The notes beneath the pieces were generated by a model that was given only the letters and a program-made list of their open reading frames with translations, made no database searches and was not told where the DNA came from. This document shows, in pieces, positions 26,387-33,673 of a stretch of DNA of 64,000 nucleotides (the first letter of the stretch is position 1; every line of letters starts with the position of its first letter). The stretch covers positions 1 to 64,000 of the forward strand of contig NZ_CABPSC010000005.1 in the NCBI RefSeq assembly GCF_902459585.1, read 5' to 3'. The position numbers and the translations under genes were made by a program. The stretch comes from Pandoraea nosoerga. Its GTDB lineage: Bacteria; Pseudomonadota; Gammaproteobacteria; Burkholderiales; Burkholderiaceae.

Positions 26387-26464
26387 CGATTCCCGCTGTA
26401 CGGGAATCGATCACGCGGAGTCCGGAGCACTGTCTCCGGACGTCTCGTCCCGCCCACAGGCGGG
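26387..26464 (-). promoter_or_regulatory. Three consecutive perfect hairpins in the ACS-carrier leader
   Basis: Within 78 bp there are three perfect inverted repeats: 9-bp arms CGATTCCCG/CGGGAATCG (26387-26395, 26401-26409), 8-bp arms GTCCGGAG/CTCCGGAC (26420-26427, 26434-26441), and 6-bp arms CCCGCC/GGCGGG (26449-26454, 26459-26464). None has a T-run. They lie 110-190 bp upstream of the start of the MFS gene. Confidence 0.6.
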
Positions 26465-26624
26465 TTACGCGACGTTTCTCACCCTGCCATCCCCTTTTGT
26501 TGTTGGGAGGCCGACGCGATTGTAAACCATAGGAGAGCGCTGCATCCGGAACATCATGTCGATTCGCGCTGGCTCGGCGACACAGACAGACAGCGCGCGG
26601 CAGCAAAGCGTTGTCCGGCGCCTG
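26465..26624. other. Remainder of the gene-free stretch between two MFS genes
   Basis: With the leader from 26279 this makes about 350 bp without a gene. It should hold the promoter of the ACS-family gene (TTTACA on the minus strand at about 26521-26526 is a possible -35) and the end of the transcript of the YhhS-like gene stopping at 26625 is on the other side. I see no terminator. Confidence 0.45.
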
Positions 26625-27839
26625 TCACCGACGGCGCGCGCGTAGCGCGAGCACCACCAGCACGCCCGCGACAGCCGCGAGCGCGCCGCACAGGAACACG
26701 GCGCGATAACCGAACGGGTTCGCAACGGCGCCGGCGAGCGGGCCGGTCAGCAGGATCGCCACGTCCTGGAACGCCGCATAGGTGCCCAGACTCGTGCCGC
26801 GGCTCGCCGCCGGGGCGCGCTTGACGACCTCGATGCCGAGCGACGGAAAGATCAGCGACGCCCCGGCTCCGGCAAGCGCGGTGCCGAGCAGCGCCAGCCA
26901 CGCCACCGGCGCTTGCCAGACGAGCAGCAGACCGATCGCTTCGACGCCGAGCGAAGCTTGCGCCACCCGCAGGTTGCCCAAACGCTCGGGCCAGCGGCCG
27001 CCGATCAGACGCAGCAGCACGAAGGCCAGCCCGAACGCGGACAGTGCAAGCGCGGCGCCTTGCCAACGCGACGCATCGAAGTACAGCACCACGAATGCGC
27101 CGACCACGGCGAACCCCACGCCTTGCAGCGCGAGCGCGAGCCCCGGCAGGAAGACGATGCGCAGCACCTGCGAGTACGGCAGCGCGCCACCCGCCTGATG
27201 CGCCGGCGCGACAGCGGGAATGCGCGCCACGACCGCCCGGCCGACGAGCGGCAGCAGCGCGATGAGCACGGCCACGCCGGTGAGCGACGTGCTGCCGTAT
27301 AGCGCCAGACCGAGCGGCGCGCCGACGGCGAAGCCGCCGAAGACCGCAGCGCCGGTCCATGACATGACGCGTCCTGATTGCGGAGCGCCCAGGCAGCCGA
27401 TGGCCCACGTCAACGTGCCGGTGATGCACAGGCTCTCGCCTACGCCGAGCAGCAGCCGCGAGATCGTGAGCGCCCCGAGGCGAGGTGCGGGCGCGAGCGC
27501 AACGAGGCTCGTCGCGAACATCGCGATGCCGGACAGGCCGACGAACAGCAGCCCTCGCATGAGCGCGACGCGTGCGCCGCGCTGGTCGGCGGTGCGCCCC
27601 GCGAACTTGCGTGTGAGCACGGTCGCGAGCGACTGGATGCCCACGGCAAAGCCGACGATGACGTTGTGATAGCCGAGCGTGTCGTGCACGAACAGCGGCA
27701 CGACCGAGAGCGACATGCCGATGGTCAGGCATGCGAGAAAGACGTTGGCGGAAAAACGCACCAGCAACGCGGTGGCGTTGGCGGACGCGGCAGGCGTGAC
27801 AGGGGCCGCGGGTTGCGCGGGTGCAGCAGTAGACGACAT
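26625..27839 (-). CDS. MFS transporter, YhhS/AraJ-type exporter
   Basis: This is a 404-residue, 12-segment MFS protein. Characteristic segments are LTIGMSLSVVPLFVHDTLGYHNVIVGFAVGIQSLATVLTRKFAGRTADQRGAR and LLLGVGESLCITGTLTWAIG. The family resembles E. coli YhhS/YfcJ, thought to export sugars or small toxic compounds. It is clearly related to the protein encoded at 35386-36645. I start at ATG 27837-27839 (GGGAG about 10 bases upstream); the much longer frame upstream is Arg-rich and lacks membrane character. It lies downstream of a TetR gene on the same strand but 457 bp away. Confidence 0.87.
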   Translation of the reverse strand: MSSTAAPAQPAAPVTPAASANATALLVRFSANVFLACLTIGMSLSVVPLFVHDTLGYHNVIVGFAVGIQSLATVLTRKFAGRTADQRGARVALMRGLLFVGLSGIAMFATSLVALAPAPRLGALTISRLLLGVGESLCITGTLTWAIGCLGAPQSGRVMSWTGAAVFGGFAVGAPLGLALYGSTSLTGVAVLIALLPLVGRAVVARIPAVAPAHQAGGALPYSQVLRIVFLPGLALALQGVGFAVVGAFVVLYFDASRWQGAALALSAFGLAFVLLRLIGGRWPERLGNLRVAQASLGVEAIGLLLVWQAPVAWLALLGTALAGAGASLIFPSLGIEVVKRAPAASRGTSLGTYAAFQDVAILLTGPLAGAVANPFGYRAVFLCGALAAVAGVLVVLALRARRR

Positions 27840-28296
27840 GAGAGAAGACTCCCTTTTGGGCCGGCAAACGCGCAGGCGTCGGCGCGACGCACCAGGCACC
27901 AAGCGGTCCTCGGCAGACCGATGAGACCCGAAGGCGCATTGCGAACGACACGCGCGACGCAGACCGGCGATCGGACAACCGCGACGAAAGCGTGGACGGA
28001 AAAGGCAAGTCGGATGGACGAGGCGCGCGTGGCGCGCAGGGCACCGGGTCAAGCGCTGATTGGGCAGCCCGGCGGTTCACCAGCGAACGCACGCTCCTCG
28101 ATCGACGTGCCGGACCACCGGCCGCTGTCGCGGAGAATGCGTTGGTTGACGTGAACGCTTACGTGGCATTGACGGAATTCGCCGCCGCATGCCAGAAATC
28201 AGTTCGCATTCTAGCCACGGCTTTTGCGTTACGCAAGGTGCGTTAGAGCATCGTGCGCCCCGTGGCCCGCGCTGTGCGCGCACCCGACGAGCCGTG
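27840..28296. other. Gene-free region upstream of the YhhS-like gene
   Basis: About 457 bp with no supported gene; frames through it are Arg-rich and lack start signals. It contains GTGAACGCTTAC at 28151-28162, a LacI-type operator-like sequence (central CG) almost repeated upstream of the second YhhS-like gene. Confidence 0.5.
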
Positions 28297-28947
28297 TCAG
28301 CCATCGGCACGCAAGAGTCCCCAGCACAGGCGGTACAACTCGTCCTCGAACTCCGGCGTGCCGAGCAGCGGCGAGTCTTCGAGTGCCGCCGAGCGCAGCG
28401 TGCCCATGACGGCACGCGTGAGCACGAAGACGGTGGCTGCGCTCGGGGCTCGCATCTCCGGCGCGTCGCGTCGCGCCATTGCCACGGCAATGTGCTCGGA
28501 CGCCTCGCGCATGGCCTGCATGATGTTCTCGTGATGGTCGAGCTGCCAGGCCATCTTGATGAGCGAGCGCTTCACGCGCCCGCCTGCGCCAAACGCCTCG
28601 ATCAGCACGCGCAGGCGTTCGCGAATGACTCGCTCGGGATCGGCGCCCTCCTGCGCCGCCCGCGCGATGCGCTCGTTGAGTTCGTCCATCACGCGACGTC
28701 GCTCGCGCGCGATCATCGCGAGCAGAATGGCCTCTTTCGTGGGGAAGTACTGATACAGCGTGCCGATCGAGAATCCCGCTTTCCTGGCGATGCGGTTGGT
28801 CGTCAGCGCCGTCTCGCCTTCTTCGTCGAGAATCTGAGCGGTGGCCTCGAAAATGGTCTCGACGGTGTGCTGCGCGCGGGCCTGCATCGGGCGCTTTCGC
28901 ATGGTGGACGAGGCGTTCGGGGCGACGGTCGGCTTGGCGGTGGACAT
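28297..28947 (-). CDS. TetR-family transcriptional regulator
   Basis: This is a 216-residue protein with a TetR/AcrR N-terminal domain: QARAQHTVETIFEATAQILDEEGETALTTNRIARKAGFSIGTLYQYFPTKEAIL, helix-turn-helix at about residues 46-66, and a divergent ligand-binding C-terminal half. It begins at ATG 28945-28947 with a weak ribosome site; Met16 is an alternative. It is divergent from the PF10118 hydrolase gene, 121 bp apart, with a small dyad between them, so it probably represses that gene and itself. Confidence 0.92.
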   Translation of the reverse strand: MSTAKPTVAPNASSTMRKRPMQARAQHTVETIFEATAQILDEEGETALTTNRIARKAGFSIGTLYQYFPTKEAILLAMIARERRRVMDELNERIARAAQEGADPERVIRERLRVLIEAFGAGGRVKRSLIKMAWQLDHHENIMQAMREASEHIAVAMARRDAPEMRAPSAATVFVLTRAVMGTLRSAALEDSPLLGTPEFEDELYRLCWGLLRADG

Positions 28948-28994
28948 GGCGAAAAACTGAGCGGGAAGCGAGTTGCGGCAAAGCGCCTGAAAAA

Positions 28995-29015
28995 TGAATA
29001 ATGCTCACATTCGCA
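28995..29015. promoter_or_regulatory. Candidate TetR operator in divergent promoter region
   Basis: AATG-CTCA-CATT (29000-29011) forms the core of a longer imperfect dyad in an AT-rich patch between the TetR and hydrolase genes, about 60 bp before the hydrolase ATG. Confidence 0.4.
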
Positions 29016-29068
29016 ACCAAATTCAAGCGGCGCGGAATTTCCGCCCCTGGCCGAAGAGGTAAATCGCC

Positions 29069-29908
29069 ATGAGCAACGACACGTCTGCCCTGACGGTGCG
29101 CAAGCTGAGCGTCGATCTCGCCAGTGGCTTCGATCGCCACTGGCACAGCGGGGACGCGTACCGATCGATGTATTACAACGCGCTGTCGATGAGCTTTCCC
29201 GTCGGCGAGCAGTCCTTTATCGATTCCGTGCGCGACGCGATGGATGCGCTGCCCGACGATGCGCGCTACGACGGGTTGCGCGCCGACATTGCGCAGTTCA
29301 TCGGACAGGAAGCCACGCATCGGCATCTGCACGGTCAGTACAACGCGCAGCTCGCCCGGCAGGGACTCGTCAACCATTGGGAGAACTGGGCCACGGCGCG
29401 CATCCGCTGGGCGAAGCGCCGCAAGCTCTCGCCGATGTACATGCTCGCGGTGACAGCCGCCTATGAGCATTGCACGGCGGTGTTCGGCGACGGCGCGCTT
29501 CGCTACGAGCGCTGGCTGGCGAAGGCCGAGCCGAAGATGCGCCTGATGTGGCGCTGGCACGCCGCCGAGGAAACCGAGCACAAGGCCGTGGCGTTCGATC
29601 TCTATCGCGCGCTCGGCGGCAGCGAGCGGCAGCGCGTGCTCACGTATCTTTACGTGCTTTTCATGTTCGCCGTGGAAAGCCATGCGCAGACCATCAACAA
29701 CCTCTGGCACGACGGTACGCTGTTCAAGCCCCGCACGTGGTGGGGCTTCGCCACGATGTTCTTCGGACGCGACGGCGTGGTCTGGCGCTGCACTGGGCCG
29801 ATGCTGAAATACCTCCGGCCGTCGTTCCATCCGAACCGCCACGGCGATCCGAAGCTTGCCGAGCATTGGCTCGCGGCGCATCGCGCCGACTGGCGCGCCA
29901 TTCGGTGA
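29069..29908 (+). CDS. Predicted metal-dependent hydrolase, PF10118 family
   Basis: This is a 279-residue protein of the PF10118 (metal_hydrol) family. Conserved metal-ligand-like segments are FIGQEATHRHLHGQYN (about residues 83-98), AYEHCTAVFGD (about 131) and WHAAEETEHKAVAFDLY (about 168-184); this E..xxH / E..H / EExxH arrangement resembles ferritin-like di-iron proteins. A hydrophobic helix YLYVLFMFAVES suggests membrane association. The ATG at 29069 follows GAGG with a longish spacer. Neither substrate nor reaction is established for the family. Its TetR neighbour suggests induction by a small molecule. Confidence 0.85.
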   Translation: MSNDTSALTVRKLSVDLASGFDRHWHSGDAYRSMYYNALSMSFPVGEQSFIDSVRDAMDALPDDARYDGLRADIAQFIGQEATHRHLHGQYNAQLARQGLVNHWENWATARIRWAKRRKLSPMYMLAVTAAYEHCTAVFGDGALRYERWLAKAEPKMRLMWRWHAAEETEHKAVAFDLYRALGGSERQRVLTYLYVLFMFAVESHAQTINNLWHDGTLFKPRTWWGFATMFFGRDGVVWRCTGPMLKYLRPSFHPNRHGDPKLAEHWLAAHRADWRAIR

Positions 29909-30038
29909 TCGCCGCGTCCTCGCACCAGGCCCGCATCGGCGAAGCCGCGGGAAAGCCACGGTGTTAACCCCAGAAGTGTGACACCCGCAACGGAATACCG
30001 AGTATCAGCCTTCGGTGATATGCCGCACGTCACGCGTT

Positions 30039-30053
30039 GATAATAATAATCAC
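30039..30053. promoter_or_regulatory. Fur-box-like GATAAT repeats upstream of the porin
   Basis: GATAATAATAATCAC matches 13 of the first 15 positions of the classical GATAATGATAATCAT Fur half-arrangement. It lies about 130 bp before the porin start in an AT-rich island. The right-hand part of a full 19-bp box is not conserved. Confidence 0.35.
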
Positions 30054-30184
30054 GCCTCAATGCAGCACCGATAACCGCGCAAAGCGAAGTCAGTGTGTCA
30101 ATGACTCAGGCGTGCCCCTTGCACTCTTCGGTGAAAAGAGAAGTCCAGAGGCACGCACAATCAAAACGAGACGGAGACACATTC

Positions 30185-31240
30185 ATGAGCAAGGCAGCAG
30201 GTTGGCTGCGAGGCGCGCTCGCCCTCGCGGTTTGCGGCGCGGCGGGCGTCGCGCACGCACAATCGAACCACGCACCATCGAACGTATCGCTCTACGGCCA
30301 GGTGGACGCCTGGGTCGGCGCCGCCAAGGCGCCGGGCGGCGAACGCGCATGGACCCAGGGCGGTGGCGGCATGTCCACGTCGTACTGGGGGATGAAGGGC
30401 TCGGAGGACCTGGGCGGCGGCCTCAAGGCCGTTTTCACGCTGGAAGACTTCTTCCTGCCGCAAAGCGGTCGCTACGGCCGCTTCACCGGCGACAGCTTCT
30501 TCTCGCGCAACGCATACGTCGGCCTGCAATCGAATACGCTGGGCACGGTTACGATGGGTCGCCTGACCACGTCGTATTTCGTCTCGACGATTCTCTTCAA
30601 CCCGTTCGTCGACTCCTATACGTTCAGCCCGATGGTCTACCACACGTTCCTGGGCCTGGCCGGCCAGGGCATCGTGGGCGACTCGGGCTGGAGCAACGCG
30701 GTGATGTACGCCACGCCCGACTACAAGGGTCTGGGCGCGAGCATTTCATACGCGTTCGGCAACAAGGCCGGCGAGACCGGCCAGAACAAATGGAGCGCCG
30801 CGGCGATGTACTTCCACGGCCCGCTCGCCGCCACGCTCGCCTATCAGCAGGTGAAGTTCGACTCGGTGCCCGACGACCAGGCCGGCATCACCGGCTTTCG
30901 CAACCAGCAGGCGCTGCAGGCGGGCCTGACCTACGACTTCCAGGTAGTGAAGCTCTACGGTCAGTACCAGTACATCAGGAACAACATCACCGGCGGCGAC
31001 CTGTCGTCCAACGGCGGCCAGCTCGGCGTCTCGGTGCCGCTGGGCGGTGGGAGCGTCATGGCGTCGTATGCCTACACGAAGAACTCGGGGCAGAACAACG
31101 CGAGCCGCAACACGTGGGCCATCGGCTACGACTACAACCTGTCCAAACGCACGGACCTGTACGCCGCCTACCTCAACGACAAGGTGTCCGGGCTGGAAGC
31201 GGGCAATACTTTCGGGGTGGGCATGCGCACCAAGTTCTGA
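30185..31240 (+). CDS. Outer-membrane porin (Gram-negative porin family)
   Basis: This is a 351-residue betaproteobacterial trimeric porin of the OmpC/Omp32 type. It has a signal peptide of about 25 residues ending AHA|QS, then SNVSLYGQVDAWVG, the block WGMKGSEDLGGGLKAVFTLEDFF, the SRNAYVGLQSNTLGTVTMGRLTT segment, and a C-terminal Phe (GVGMRTKF) recognised by the BAM machinery. It forms a 16-stranded diffusion pore for small solutes. The ATG at 30185 follows GGAG; an earlier in-frame ATG would put 30 extra residues ahead of the signal peptide and is rejected. Confidence 0.94.
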   Translation: MSKAAGWLRGALALAVCGAAGVAHAQSNHAPSNVSLYGQVDAWVGAAKAPGGERAWTQGGGGMSTSYWGMKGSEDLGGGLKAVFTLEDFFLPQSGRYGRFTGDSFFSRNAYVGLQSNTLGTVTMGRLTTSYFVSTILFNPFVDSYTFSPMVYHTFLGLAGQGIVGDSGWSNAVMYATPDYKGLGASISYAFGNKAGETGQNKWSAAAMYFHGPLAATLAYQQVKFDSVPDDQAGITGFRNQQALQAGLTYDFQVVKLYGQYQYIRNNITGGDLSSNGGQLGVSVPLGGGSVMASYAYTKNSGQNNASRNTWAIGYDYNLSKRTDLYAAYLNDKVSGLEAGNTFGVGMRTKF

Positions 31241-31331
31241 CAAACTCGGATGCACGGGCGCGCCCGCAGTACAATGCGCGCGCCCCCGCTGCACACGGAC
31301 AACGGCATAACAAAGTCACAAGGAGCGCACG

Positions 31332-32624
31332 TTGCTGACCAAATTCTTCAAACTCGAGGAGCATGGCTCCAATGTACGGACGGAAATGGTGGCCGGTCTC
31401 ACGACCTTCCTCACCATGTCGTACATCATCTTCGTCAACCCCAACATTCTGGGCACGACCGGCATGGACAAGAGCGCCGTGTTCGTGGCGACGTGTCTTG
31501 CCGCCGCGATCGGCTCGGTGGTCATGGCGTTCGTGGCCAACTACCCGATCGGCATGGCCCCGGGCATGGGGCTCAACGCCTTCTTCGCCTTCACGGTGGT
31601 GGGCGCCATGGGCTACACCTGGCAACAGGCGCTCGGCGCGGTCTTCATCTCGGGGTGTCTGTTCATCATCCTGACCGTCACGGGCATACGCTCCTGGCTG
31701 ATCGCCGGGGTTCCCAAATCGCTGCGATGCGCCATCGCCGCCGGTATCGGTCTGTTCCTCGCGATCATCGCGCTGGGCAACGCCGGCGTGGTCGTGGCCA
31801 ACCCGGCGACAAAGGTCGGCCTGGGGGACCTGCACTCGCCGCAGGCGCTGCTGGCGATCTTCGGCTTCTTCCTGATTGCCGTGCTCGACGCACTGCGCGT
31901 TCGCGGCGCCATCCTGATCGGCATCCTGGTCGTGACGGTCCTGTCGATGGTGTTCGGCCTGAACCAGTTCCAGGGCGTGTTCGCCATGCCGCCGAGCCTC
32001 TCGCCAACGTTCCTCCAGCTCGACATTCCGGGCGCCCTGCACGCCGGCTTCGTGCATGTGATCCTGGCTTTCGTGCTGGTGGAAGTGTTCGATGCGACCG
32101 GTACGCTCATGGGCGTGGCCAAGCGCGCCGGCCTGCTCGAAGGCACGCACTACAAGGGCCTGGGCCGCGCGCTCTTCGCCGACTCGATCGCCATTTTCAT
32201 CGGCTCGCTGCTCGGCACGAGCAGCACCACGGCATACGTGGAAAGCGCCTCGGGCGTGCAGGCGGGCGGCCGCACCGGCCTCACGGCCCTCACAATCGCC
32301 GTGCTGTTCGTCCTCGCGCTGTTCATCGCGCCGCTCGCCGGTTCGGTGCCTGCCTACGCAGCCGCCCCGGCGCTGCTGTACGTGGCCGGCCTGATGCTGC
32401 GCGAACTGCTCGACGTGGAGTGGGACGACATCACGGAAGCCACGCCGGCCGCGCTCACCGCGCTGGCCATGCCGTTCACATACTCGATCGCGACGGGTCT
32501 GGCCTTCGGCTTCATCTCCTACGCCGTGCTCAAGCTGTTCACCGGGCGTGCGAAGGAAGTTCACCCGGCCGCGTGGGTCATCGCGGTGCTGTTCGTGCTC
32601 AAGTACATCTTCTTCCCGGGCTGA
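31332..32624 (+). CDS. Purine (hypoxanthine/guanine) permease, AzgA-type NCS2
   Basis: This is a 430-residue permease of the AzgA subgroup of the nucleobase-cation symporter-2 family, with 12-14 membrane segments. Family blocks include EMVAGLTTFLTMSYIIFVNP, GMAPGMGLNAFFAF, FDATGTLMGVAKRAGL and GTSSTTAYVESASGVQAGGRTGLTAL. It imports purine bases with protons, like E. coli GhxP/GhxQ. The start is a TTG (31332-31334), supported by a consensus AAGGAG 6 bases upstream and the expected N-terminus LTKFFKLEEHGS. TACAAT at 31270-31275 is a likely -10 box. A strong terminator follows. Confidence 0.92.
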   Translation: MLTKFFKLEEHGSNVRTEMVAGLTTFLTMSYIIFVNPNILGTTGMDKSAVFVATCLAAAIGSVVMAFVANYPIGMAPGMGLNAFFAFTVVGAMGYTWQQALGAVFISGCLFIILTVTGIRSWLIAGVPKSLRCAIAAGIGLFLAIIALGNAGVVVANPATKVGLGDLHSPQALLAIFGFFLIAVLDALRVRGAILIGILVVTVLSMVFGLNQFQGVFAMPPSLSPTFLQLDIPGALHAGFVHVILAFVLVEVFDATGTLMGVAKRAGLLEGTHYKGLGRALFADSIAIFIGSLLGTSSTTAYVESASGVQAGGRTGLTALTIAVLFVLALFIAPLAGSVPAYAAAPALLYVAGLMLRELLDVEWDDITEATPAALTALAMPFTYSIATGLAFGFISYAVLKLFTGRAKEVHPAAWVIAVLFVLKYIFFPG

Positions 32625-32689
32625 ACACCGTCTCGTCGCGCCGGCCGTAGCACTGCCGCGGCCCGCGCCATCGCGAAGCCGGAAAGACA

Positions 32690-32727
32690 GCGGCCCGCCT
32701 GGGGTTCCCGGCGGGCCGCTTCTCGTT
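32690..32727 (+). terminator. Intrinsic terminator of the purine permease gene
   Basis: The 10-bp perfect GC stem GCGGCCCGCC / GGCGGGCCGC (32690-32699, 32710-32719) is followed by TTCTCGTTTT. Confidence 0.85.
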
Positions 32728-32766
32728 TTCCGTTGCCTGTTTTCTGTTTTTCCGTTTCGTTTCTTC

Positions 32767-33492
32767 CTACGCCCTCGCGGCTGCGATCAGCGCCGCCAGC
32801 GTCGCACGCTGCCGGCCCTGCGCGTCGAAGTTCTCCGGCGAGAGCCACTGCTCGAATCCGCGGCTGACAGCCGGCCACTCCCCGTCCGTGATCGAGAACC
32901 ACGCCGTGTCGCGGCTGCGGCCCCGATACACGATCGCCTGGCGAAAGACGCCTTCGAAAGTGAAACCGTATCGCGCTGCCGCCCGGCGCGAGGGCGCATT
33001 GAGCGCATCGCACTTCCACTCGTACCGGCGATAACCCAGTTCGTCGAACGCGCGTCGCATCAGCAGGTATTGCGCTTCGGTGCCCGCCCGCGTGCGCTTG
33101 AGCAATGGCGAATACGCCACGTGCCCGACCTCGATCACGCCGTTCGCCGTGTCGACGCGCATCAACGCCAGCGTGCCCACGGCCTTGTCCGTCTCGCCAT
33201 CCACCACCACGTGGTGCAACGGGTCGGCCGAGGCCGCCATCCGGGTCGCGTAAGCGTAGTAGCTGTCGAAAGTCGGGAACGGACCGCCGGACATGTAGGT
33301 CCAGTCGCGGCCGTCGGGCGCCGTCGCGTATGCTTCGTACAACTCCCTCGCATGGCGCTCGACGTCCATCGGCGCGAGGCGGCAATACCGGCCCTGAATC
33401 GACGTGCGCGGCGGCGGCATGCGCGGCGTCCAGTTCGGCAATGCAGGGCCAATCGGCTGGTCGTACTCGTTAAATGCAGGAACGTCTGTCAT
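32767..33492 (-). CDS. GNAT-family N-acetyltransferase
   Basis: This is a 241-residue GNAT protein of the RimJ/RimL-like group, with GRYCRLAPMDVERHARELYEA at the N-terminal side, VEVGHVAYSP as the beta-4 strand, RTRAGTEAQYLLMRRAF as the acetyl-CoA loop region, and the LNAPSRRAAARYGFTFEG helix typical of the family. It transfers an acetyl group to an amine; the target is unknown. The ATG at 33490-33492 has GGAG 7 bases upstream. It is divergent from a MocR regulator, with overlapping promoters, so it is the most likely regulated target. Confidence 0.9.
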   Translation of the reverse strand: MTDVPAFNEYDQPIGPALPNWTPRMPPPRTSIQGRYCRLAPMDVERHARELYEAYATAPDGRDWTYMSGGPFPTFDSYYAYATRMAASADPLHHVVVDGETDKAVGTLALMRVDTANGVIEVGHVAYSPLLKRTRAGTEAQYLLMRRAFDELGYRRYEWKCDALNAPSRRAAARYGFTFEGVFRQAIVYRGRSRDTAWFSITDGEWPAVSRGFEQWLSPENFDAQGRQRATLAALIAAARA

Positions 33493-33540
33493 GCCTCGTC
33501 TCCGGTGATCGCGCAATGGACTGCGTGTCGTCCATGACAA

Positions 33541-33586
33541 TTAAAGTACCGCATTGGTGGTACGATAAAAAGCACCACAATTGTGG
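33541..33586. promoter_or_regulatory. Divergent promoter/operator region between GNAT and MocR genes
   Basis: The region holds GTACC/GGTAC inverted arms (33546-33550, 33559-33563) and a perfect 12-bp palindrome CCACAATTGTGG (33575-33586), with repeated GGTGG/CCACC elements. On the plus strand TTAAAG-17-GATAAA (33541-33569) is a possible promoter. Such paired direct and inverted elements suit a dimeric MocR protein. Confidence 0.5.
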
Positions 33587-33631
33587 AATCTGATGGTGCC
33601 AGGCCGTTTCATTCCTGCCCATGATCATCCG

Positions 33632-33671
33632 CCTATCCGCCTATCCGACTACCCGACCATCCGAGCGTCCA
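33632..33671. repeat. Degenerate 8-bp array in the MocR leader
   Basis: The units CCTATCCG, CCTATCCG, ACTACCCG, ACCATCCG and AGCGTCCA end two bases before the chosen ATG at 33674. Confidence 0.65.
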
Positions 33672-33673
33672 CC

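Noticed and set aside
26387-26464. Hairpins as rho-independent terminators
   Set aside because: None is followed by a T-run on either strand.
31241-31331. Purine riboswitch upstream of the AzgA-type permease
   Set aside because: The leader is too short and GC-rich and lacks the conserved loop pattern.
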